From an uncultured Bacteroidales bacterium (GTDB taxonomy: Bacteria; Bacteroidota; Bacteroidia; Bacteroidales; F082): a stretch of DNA of 64,000 bases. The translations under genes and the position numbers were made by a program. Below the pieces are notes generated by a model. The model was not told the origin of the DNA. It did not search any database and saw only the letters and a list, made by a program, of their open reading frames with translations. This document shows positions 8,767 through 15,422 of the stretch, piece by piece (the first letter of the stretch is position 1; the number at the start of each line of letters is the position of its first letter). The stretch is from assembly GCA_947304185.1 (NCBI GenBank), contig CAMZAM010000003.1, forward strand, positions 86,784 to 150,783, read 5' to 3'.

Positions 8767-10554
8767 ATGATTAACGTAACAATAGATAACAAACAGATTC
8801 AGGTCGCAGAAGGCACAACAGTATTGAAAGCTGCCCGTCAGGCCGGTATTCATATTCCTACCCTCTGCTATTTCGAGTTGGCAGGAATGAACTTTGAGAA
8901 CAAACCAGGTGGATGCCGTGTTTGCGTTGTCGAGATCACAAAAGATTTCAACGGCAAACCACGTCGTAACCTGGCTCCAGCTTGCGCAACAGACTGCGTA
9001 GAAGGCATGGAAGTTCTCACACATAGCGCACGCGTCATCAACGCACGTCGCACAGTGGTTGAACTGATTCTTTCAGACCACCCGACAGATTGCTTGACAT
9101 GCGCTAAGTCAGGACAGTGCGAGCTCCAGAAACTCGCTCAGAACCTCGGTATCCGTGACATCCCATTCCATGGTGAGCAGTCAACATACCGTAAGGATAT
9201 GTCACCTTCAATCGTACGTGACATCGACAAATGTATCATGTGCCGCCGCTGCGAGAACGTATGTAACAACATCCAGACCGTCGGTGCTCTTTCAGCTGTG
9301 AACCGTGGCTTCAGTGCCGTCGTCGCTCCAGCTTTCGAGCAGGACCTCATGGATTCACCATGCGTCATGTGCGGTCAGTGCGTACAGGTGTGCCCAGTCG
9401 GCGCTTTGAGCGAAGTTGACGACACACGCGCTGTCATGGCAGCTATCAACAATCCTAAGAAGACCGTCATCGTCAACACAGCTCCTGCAACACGTGTCGC
9501 TCTCGGCGAAGAGTTCGGCATGCCAGCAGGTACCATCGTCACAGGCCAGATGGCAGCAGCATTGCGCCGCCTAGGCTTCGACTACGTGTTCGATACAGAC
9601 TTCACCGCTGACTTGACAATCATGGAAGAAGGTACAGAACTCCTCGGCCGTATCAAGAAGTTCATGGCAGGCGACAAATCAGTGCGTCTCCCTATCTTGA
9701 CATCATGCTGCCCGGGTTGGGTCAACTTCTTCGAGCACAACTTCCCGGATATGCTTGACGTTCCTTCAACAGCTAAGTCACCTATGCAGATGTTCGGCGC
9801 TGTCGCTAAGAACTACTGGGCTGACAAGATGGGCATCAAGAGAGAAGACCTCGTCGTCGTTTCTATCATGCCTTGCTTGGCTAAGAAGTACGAAAGCAAA
9901 CGTAAAGAGTTCTACAAAGACGGTAACCCAGATATCGACTACGTCCTTTCAACACGTGAGTTGGCCCGCTTGATCAAGCAGTTCAACCTCGATCTTAAGG
10001 ACATGCCATCTGAAGACTACGACGATCCGCTCGGCGAGTCAACAGGTGCTGCTGTCATCTTCGGTGCAACAGGTGGTGTTATCGAGGCTGCTGTCCGTAC
10101 AGCATACGAAGTGTTCACCGGCAAACCGTTGCCAAAGATCGACTTCACAGAACTCCGTGGTATGGACGGTATCCGTGACGCTTGGGTTGACTTCGCAGGC
10201 ACCCCAATCCACATCGGTATCGCTCATGGTCTGGCCAACGCCCGTAAGCTCCTCGAAAGAGTTCGCGAAGGCAAAGAGCAGTTCCACGCTATCGAAGTCA
10301 TGGCTTGCCCAGGCGGTTGCGTCGGCGGAGCTGGTCAGCCATATCACCATGGCAACAGTGAAATCATCAAGAAACGTACAGAGGCTATCTATCGTGAAGA
10401 CCTCGGCAAACCGATTCGTAAGTCACACGAGAATCCTTCAATCAAGAAGATCTACGCTGAGTACTTTGGTGAACCATGCGGCCACAAGTCACATGAACTG
10501 CTGCATACACACTATTTCGACAAGTCAGAACATGTTGAGATTAGCGAAAAATAA
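8767..10554 (+). CDS. hndD: [FeFe]-hydrogenase catalytic subunit (HndD/HydA)
   Basis: 595 residues. From the N-terminus: a [2Fe-2S] ferredoxin domain (GGCRVCVVEI); a His-containing NuoG-type [4Fe-4S] site (HPTDCLTCAKSGQC); two [4Fe-4S] sites (CIMCRRCENVC, CVMCGQCVQVCP); then the H-cluster domain with L1 TSCCPGW (about 312-318), L2 MPCLAKKYE (about 368-376) and L3 ACPGGCVGGAGQP (about 512). A C-terminal small-subunit-like segment follows. All cluster cysteines look present, so the enzyme should be active once matured by HydEFG, which are not in this window. It produces or consumes H2 with ferredoxin and the HndC diaphorase. L2 has Leu where many family members have Thr. Confidence 0.95.
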   Translation: MINVTIDNKQIQVAEGTTVLKAARQAGIHIPTLCYFELAGMNFENKPGGCRVCVVEITKDFNGKPRRNLAPACATDCVEGMEVLTHSARVINARRTVVELILSDHPTDCLTCAKSGQCELQKLAQNLGIRDIPFHGEQSTYRKDMSPSIVRDIDKCIMCRRCENVCNNIQTVGALSAVNRGFSAVVAPAFEQDLMDSPCVMCGQCVQVCPVGALSEVDDTRAVMAAINNPKKTVIVNTAPATRVALGEEFGMPAGTIVTGQMAAALRRLGFDYVFDTDFTADLTIMEEGTELLGRIKKFMAGDKSVRLPILTSCCPGWVNFFEHNFPDMLDVPSTAKSPMQMFGAVAKNYWADKMGIKREDLVVVSIMPCLAKKYESKRKEFYKDGNPDIDYVLSTRELARLIKQFNLDLKDMPSEDYDDPLGESTGAAVIFGATGGVIEAAVRTAYEVFTGKPLPKIDFTELRGMDGIRDAWVDFAGTPIHIGIAHGLANARKLLERVREGKEQFHAIEVMACPGGCVGGAGQPYHHGNSEIIKKRTEAIYREDLGKPIRKSHENPSIKKIYAEYFGEPCGHKSHELLHTHYFDKSEHVEISEK

Positions 10555-10581
10555 TTGTTGGAAAATTAAAAATTGAATATT

Positions 10582-11061
10582 ATGGCAGTTATTAAATTAT
10601 CAGAAGATAAAATCAACTTCATCAAGAACGTTTGCAAATCATTCCGCAATGATGGTGGTGAAGTTATCAACGTGCTTCACAAGGTTCAGGGTGAGTACGG
10701 CTACCTCTCAGCAGAAGTTCAGGAACTCGTCGCTAAGGAGTTAAACATCCCTGTATCAAGAGTTTACGGTATTGTTTCATTCTATTCATTCTTCACAATG
10801 ACACCTAAAGGCCGTCACCCTATCTCAGTTTGCTTGGGTACAGCTTGCTACGTGCGTGGTGCAGAGAAAGTTTTGGATGAGCTGAAACGTCAACTCGGCG
10901 TTGAAGTCGGTGGCACAACAGCCGATGGCAAGTTCTCATTGAACTGCCTCCGCTGCGTCGGCGCCTGCGGTCTTGCTCCAGTCTGCATGATTGGCGACAA
11001 GGTCTACGGCCGTCTGACACCAGACAAAGTCAAAGAAATTTTGGCTGAGTACAACGATTAA
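10582..11061 (+). CDS. hndA: NuoE-like [2Fe-2S] subunit of the hydrogenase (HndA/HydC)
   Basis: 159 residues from ATG 10582; an upstream TTG at 10573 is less likely. It has an N-terminal helical bundle and then a thioredoxin-like [2Fe-2S] domain with all four ligands: CLGTACYVRG (C-x4-C) and CLRCVGACGLAP, where the C-x3-C pair is CVGAC. This is the NuoE-type partner that docks on the NuoF-like HndC and relays electrons. It is the last gene of the operon, 27 bases after hndD. The gene order here is B-C-D-A; with HndA last, it differs from an A-B-C-D layout. Confidence 0.92.
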   Translation: MAVIKLSEDKINFIKNVCKSFRNDGGEVINVLHKVQGEYGYLSAEVQELVAKELNIPVSRVYGIVSFYSFFTMTPKGRHPISVCLGTACYVRGAEKVLDELKRQLGVEVGGTTADGKFSLNCLRCVGACGLAPVCMIGDKVYGRLTPDKVKEILAEYND

Positions 11062-11065
11062 TTTC

Positions 11066-11145
11066 GGTACGGACGCATCGAATGCGTCCATACCTTATTA
11101 ATAAAAATAGAGACGTCACATTGTGGCGTCTCTATTTGTTTTTTT
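11066..11145 (+). terminator. Tandem hairpins ending the hydrogenase operon
   Basis: Two hairpins follow hndA. The first pairs GGTA-GGACGCAT (11066-11078) with ATGCGTCC-TACC (11082-11094). The second, ATAGAGACG (11107-11115) with CGTCTCTAT (11127-11135), is followed by a T-rich run. The second is a close copy of the palindrome at 6333-6361. The convergent protease gene ends at 11157, so the region may stop transcription from both sides. Confidence 0.8.
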
Positions 11146-11156
11146 ATAGGATTATT

Positions 11157-13178
11157 TTATTTTATAACGTTAATCTTTTCTGTATGAACGCTATTGCCTG
11201 ATTTGATTTTTACCATGTAAATTCCTGATTCACAGCCATTTAGATCAATGGTGGTATTGTCGGTGGCTGTTGTCTCAAGAATCTTCTGACCAAGCATGTT
11301 CAGCACGCTGATGGTCATAGCACCGTTGCCTTCGATGTTGATGATGCCGCTGGTCGGGTTAGGGTAGAGGTGGATGTTGCTAACGTTGACTTCAGCAACA
11401 GTAGTGTGTTCGCAGTCGTTGTCGTATGTCAGAAAGACTCCGTCGCTAAGCTCGCCTGAGGTGAAAATGACTTCATTTGCAGCATTTTTGATGACGAAAG
11501 AACACTGGAAGTCGGTGTCGTATTCAGTGCCATAATACCAGCCTCGGTTCCAGATGAAATTAATGTCACCCTTCAACAAAGGCATGACGACAGTCTGCTC
11601 TGAGCCTTCCTCCATGGTGATTTTCGCTATGCGCCGTCTGCTATCGTCTGTCACGCTTATGCAGGCGCCCTTCCATCCGTCGCCGCCACTGTCGGTAAGT
11701 TCGAAGATGATGTCGCATTTGTCGCCGACAAGTATCTGGGCGTACTCTTTACGATTAAAGCCAAATTCATTCTCGGCTACCACTGAATACTGGTAAAGGC
11801 CTTTTTTAAGATTTGTGTCAATATATGTAATGAATTCACCGTTTTGGTCTGTTGTTCGGTAGATTTCCTCATCGTCTCGATATAAATAAACGGTACAATC
11901 ATTCAAGGGGCCGCCGTATACGCTATGCTCCGGATTGGTCCATGTAATCTTAACATTTGTAGAATCTTTATATTCAGCGACTTCAAAGTCGATGATGTTC
12001 TCTGGACATTGGTAATAGTTTGATGACAATGGTTGAATATGCCCGATAATTTGGTTCGATCGGTTGAAGGTGTATCTTGTTGTGTTTAACGCTCCGATAG
12101 GGCACCATGCGTCATCTTTTCCGCTCCATCCCCAGTTGAAGTGGAAGTAGTCGTTCTCATCGTAGCCGTCGCAAACAAAGGCGTGACCGCCAGCACCGCT
12201 GTCATCGGCGGCACTGTAAAACAATGGTATCTTATCGTTGAGACCGCTGTTTTTAAGCATCCGAATCCATTCTTCATTTGTATAAAATACTATGCCCCAG
12301 GCTCCACTCATTATTACAATCTCATCGCATGAATAATTGAAATAGTGCCGTAAAGCGAGAATGACGTCGTCTGAATAGGCGCCGCTGCCGTCAGGACCAT
12401 AATCCATATCAACGGCGATGCCGCAATGATGAAGCAGTTGTGCAACATAGAAACAATCCTCATCTGTGCTGAGAGAGTCCAAATCATTAGGCATCAGCTC
12501 AAAATGATAGTCGGTCTCGCCAAAATTGGCAGTCTGCTCTTCATATCCGTAAGGGATGTAGGTATGCGACCCTGTGCCGCGATCCGGGAAATTCCAATAT
12601 TTCATAATTTGACCCATAGCTGTGGCGACACAGCCTGCATAGACGTGACCGCCACTGCCGTTATCGTCGGCAGGACATCTGCTGTTGTAAGGATAATTCT
12701 GGTTCCATGTGGTTTGACATAGAGGTCCTACGACAGCGCGATTGCCTTTTCCTTGTGTTATAGTGCCATCTTCAGATACAGAATTCCATTCGGATACAAT
12801 GTCGGCCGAGGCCTCAAGGTTGTGCTCTCTGACATATTGAATCTCTTGACAGAAACCGTTAAGCGTGAATGCAAACCCATCAGAGACATCATCGGAATTG
12901 AAGCAGCCTGTTGTTGAATATGCCAAAACAGGCTTAACACGATCGTCACCAGCGATGATGACGAAACCATTGTTTTTGCCGATATTGAAGACGTAATAAT
13001 CCACATCACTACGTGTGGCTGAAGTGTAAACTAATTGAATGTCAGGCCGTTTTAAGCCTGTTGCAGCGCTTATAAAACGCTGGCCTAGTTGCTGCGCGCG
13101 CTGCGCGTCGACGGGACCTGCGTAGATTTTGCCAATGAATAAGGCAAAAATCGCAATCAATAATTGTGATTTTTTCAT
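11157..13178 (-). CDS. Secreted C10-family (streptopain-like) cysteine protease with T9SS tail, copy 1
   Basis: 673 residues. It begins with a signal peptide and then a Spi/C10 propeptide region (GPVDAQRAQQLGQRF, NGFVIIAGDDRVKPVLAYS). The catalytic domain has the nucleophile Cys in GHVYAGCVATAMGQ and the His in GGHAFVCDGYDE, followed by the FHFNWGWSGKDDAW signature. A fibronectin-like module and a beta module (DSGGDGWKGACISV) come next, then a type A T9SS sorting domain (LYPNPTSGIINIEGNG ... GIYMVKIKSG). C10 enzymes are secreted zymogens that cleave host or dietary proteins. It is a tandem paralogue of the next gene and has its own promoter; the hydrogenase operon converges on it. Confidence 0.92.
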   Translation of the reverse strand: MKKSQLLIAIFALFIGKIYAGPVDAQRAQQLGQRFISAATGLKRPDIQLVYTSATRSDVDYYVFNIGKNNGFVIIAGDDRVKPVLAYSTTGCFNSDDVSDGFAFTLNGFCQEIQYVREHNLEASADIVSEWNSVSEDGTITQGKGNRAVVGPLCQTTWNQNYPYNSRCPADDNGSGGHVYAGCVATAMGQIMKYWNFPDRGTGSHTYIPYGYEEQTANFGETDYHFELMPNDLDSLSTDEDCFYVAQLLHHCGIAVDMDYGPDGSGAYSDDVILALRHYFNYSCDEIVIMSGAWGIVFYTNEEWIRMLKNSGLNDKIPLFYSAADDSGAGGHAFVCDGYDENDYFHFNWGWSGKDDAWCPIGALNTTRYTFNRSNQIIGHIQPLSSNYYQCPENIIDFEVAEYKDSTNVKITWTNPEHSVYGGPLNDCTVYLYRDDEEIYRTTDQNGEFITYIDTNLKKGLYQYSVVAENEFGFNRKEYAQILVGDKCDIIFELTDSGGDGWKGACISVTDDSRRRIAKITMEEGSEQTVVMPLLKGDINFIWNRGWYYGTEYDTDFQCSFVIKNAANEVIFTSGELSDGVFLTYDNDCEHTTVAEVNVSNIHLYPNPTSGIINIEGNGAMTISVLNMLGQKILETTATDNTTIDLNGCESGIYMVKIKSGNSVHTEKINVIK

Positions 13179-13212
13179 ATCATTAGAATTAAGTTAATAA
13201 TGGTTAGGTCTG

Positions 13213-13220
13213 CAAAGATA
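13213..13220 (-). promoter_or_regulatory. -7 box for C10 protease copy 1
   Basis: CAAAGATA on the plus strand is TATCTTTG on the minus strand, matching TAnnTTTG, about 35 bases upstream of the start at 13178. Confidence 0.55.
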
Positions 13221-13221
13221 T

Positions 13222-13260
13222 AAAAAAAACTTGAAATCACAATTGTGACTTCAAGTTTTT
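13222..13260 (-). terminator. Terminator of C10 protease copy 2
   Basis: A near-perfect palindrome: AACTTGAA around 13228-13235 pairs with TTCAAGTT around 13250-13257, with inner pairing TCACAATTGTGA. The A-run on the plus strand (T-run on the minus strand) lies at 13222-13229. It separates the two protease genes, so they are probably separate transcripts. Confidence 0.8.
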
Positions 13261-13278
13261 ATAAAAAATTTTGATAAA

Positions 13279-15306
13279 CTATCTTCTAATATTGACTTTT
13301 CCTGTCATTGTTCCGCTTTCCGATTTAATCTGAATCATGTAAATTCCTGATTCACAGCTGTTTAAGTCGATTGTGGCGTTGTCGGTGGCTGTTGTCTCAA
13401 GAATCTTCTGACCAAGCATGTTCAGCACGCTGATGGTCATAGCACCGTTGCCTTCGATGTTGAGGATACCGTTGGTAGGGTTAGGGTAGAGGTGGATGTT
13501 GCTTGCGTTGACTTCAGCGACAGCGCTGTGTTCGCACTCGTTGTCGTATGTCATAAACACTCCGTCGCTGTGCTCGCCTGAGGTGTAGAGAATCTCGTCG
13601 TCAGTGTTTTTGATGACGAAAGCGCACTCATCATCGGTGTCGTAGCCTTCGCTGTTGTGATACCAGCCATGGTTCCAGATGAAGTTGATGCTGCCTTTCA
13701 AAAGCGGCATCACTATTGTTTGTTCGGAGCCCTCTTCCATGGTGATGATGGCGATGCGCTGTCCGTTTTCATCTGTCACGCTGATGGCAGCACCTTTCCA
13801 GCCGTCGCCGCCTTCGTCGGTGAGTTCGAAAACGATGTCGCATTTGTCGCCGACAAGAATTTTAGCATAGGCTCTCTTGTTGAAACCGAATTCATTTTCA
13901 GCGATAATAGAATATTGGTAAAGTCCGGCATCAAGGTTCATGTCGTTGATTACCAGTCTTGAGCCTTTCACTCCTTCTGTTTGGAAAATAACTTCTCCGT
14001 CGCGATAAACATAAACTGTGAAGTCGCCCAGAGGCTCGCCGTTGAGGTTGTTCTCAGGATTGGTCCAGCTGATGCTTACGCTTGTCATATCGTCGTTCTC
14101 AACCACTTCGAAGTCTGTTATGGCTTCAGGACGGTTGAAATATTCCGGTGAGTCCGGGATGATGTGCCCGGTGAAGCCATTCATCATGTTGAATGCGTAT
14201 TTTGTAGTGTTGAGAGCTCCTACAGGGCACCAGGCGTCGTCTTTGCCGCTCCAGCCCCAGTTGAAGTGGAAGTAGTCGTTCTCATCATAGCCGTCGCACA
14301 CGAAGGCGTGGCCGCCAGCGCCGGTGTCGTCCTGACCGCTGTAATATAACGGAATACCTTCGTCGAGACCGCCGTCTTTCAGCATCTGGGTCCATTCCTC
14401 GTTGGTGTAGCCAGTGCCCCACCAGCCGCCGCCATAGTTGGTGATATGGTCATCACAAGTATATTCAAAATAATTGCGTAACGCTGGAGGCACGTCGTCA
14501 GAAAAGGCGCCACTGCCGTCGGGACCGTACATCATTTCCACAGCAATGCCGCAATGATGCTGCAACTGAGCGATATAGAAGTAATCTTCCTCTGTGTTCA
14601 ATGAGTCAATGTTATTTGGCATCAACTCGAAATGATATTCTGTCTCGCCGAAATTTGCTGTCTGTTGTGCATAGCCATCAGGATCGTAAGTGTGTGAGCC
14701 TGTTCCTGTTGGTGGCCAGTTGTAAAATTTCATCACCTGAGCCATTGCTGTGGCGACGCAGCCAGCATAGACATGACCGCCGCTGCCTCCTGCGTCTTCA
14801 GGGCACTGGCTGTTGTAAGGGAAGTTCTGGTGCCATGTGGTCGATAACAACGGCCCGACAACAGGGTTGCCCTTGCTTATCTTATTAATATAACCGTTCT
14901 CAGTTACTGATTCCCATTCAGCTTTGATGTCGGCTGTAGCCCCAAGGTTGTTATCTCTGATATACTGAATCTCTTCACAGAAACTGTTGAGCATGAAATT
15001 GAATCCGTCGGAGATGTCGCTCGGATCAAAAGCCCCGCTTGTCGAATATGCCAACACAGGTTTTACACGGTCGTCGCCGGCAATGATGACAAAGCCGTTG
15101 TCGTTATTTGCGTTAAATGCATAATAATCAACGGCATTGCGTGTCGCTGAGGTGTGGACAAGATTGAGCTGAATGTCGGTTTTAAGAGTTTTGGCACTCA
15201 AAAAACGCTGTCCGAGTTGCTGGGCGCGCTGTGCGTCGACAGGACCTGCAAGAATCTGACCTAATGATAAGGCCAAAATAACAATGAATAAAAATGTTTT
15301 TTTCAT
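13279..15306 (-). CDS. Secreted C10-family (streptopain-like) cysteine protease with T9SS tail, copy 2
   Basis: 675 residues with the same architecture as the neighbour at 11157-13178: signal peptide, GPVDAQRAQQLGQRF propeptide, Cys in GHVYAGCVATAMAQ, His in GGHAFVCDGYDE, FHFNWGWSGKDDAW, a fibronectin-like module, DEGGDGWKGAAISV, and a type A T9SS domain ending GKVNIRR. Active-site motifs are intact in both copies. The T9SS-domain coding region shares an 85-base block with copy 1 that is identical even at silent sites, indicating recent duplication or conversion. Its promoter interlocks with that of the divergent gene at 15423. Confidence 0.92.
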   Translation of the reverse strand: MKKTFLFIVILALSLGQILAGPVDAQRAQQLGQRFLSAKTLKTDIQLNLVHTSATRNAVDYYAFNANNDNGFVIIAGDDRVKPVLAYSTSGAFDPSDISDGFNFMLNSFCEEIQYIRDNNLGATADIKAEWESVTENGYINKISKGNPVVGPLLSTTWHQNFPYNSQCPEDAGGSGGHVYAGCVATAMAQVMKFYNWPPTGTGSHTYDPDGYAQQTANFGETEYHFELMPNNIDSLNTEEDYFYIAQLQHHCGIAVEMMYGPDGSGAFSDDVPPALRNYFEYTCDDHITNYGGGWWGTGYTNEEWTQMLKDGGLDEGIPLYYSGQDDTGAGGHAFVCDGYDENDYFHFNWGWSGKDDAWCPVGALNTTKYAFNMMNGFTGHIIPDSPEYFNRPEAITDFEVVENDDMTSVSISWTNPENNLNGEPLGDFTVYVYRDGEVIFQTEGVKGSRLVINDMNLDAGLYQYSIIAENEFGFNKRAYAKILVGDKCDIVFELTDEGGDGWKGAAISVTDENGQRIAIITMEEGSEQTIVMPLLKGSINFIWNHGWYHNSEGYDTDDECAFVIKNTDDEILYTSGEHSDGVFMTYDNECEHSAVAEVNASNIHLYPNPTNGILNIEGNGAMTISVLNMLGQKILETTATDNATIDLNSCESGIYMIQIKSESGTMTGKVNIRR

Positions 15307-15344
15307 GGTATTCTATTTTAAATGTTCATTTTACATGATTAAAG

Positions 15345-15376
15345 TTTGCAAAGATACTAATTAATTCGTAATTTTG
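15345..15376 (+). promoter_or_regulatory. Full Bacteroidota promoter for the divergent surface-protein gene
   Basis: TTTG at 15345-15348 (-33), a 20-base spacer and TAATTTTG at 15369-15376 (-7) fit the Bacteroidota consensus on both elements. The start codon is 46 bases downstream. Confidence 0.7.
15349..15356 (-). promoter_or_regulatory. -7 box for C10 protease copy 2
   Basis: CAAAGATA on plus is TATCTTTG on minus, matching TAnnTTTG, 42 bases upstream of the start. It lies inside the spacer of the divergent plus-strand promoter (TTTG 15345-15348, TAATTTTG 15369-15376). Confidence 0.6.
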
Positions 15377-15422
15377 CACACTTTTTATTTGAAAAATATC
15401 GATTAACAAAACTAATTTTAAA

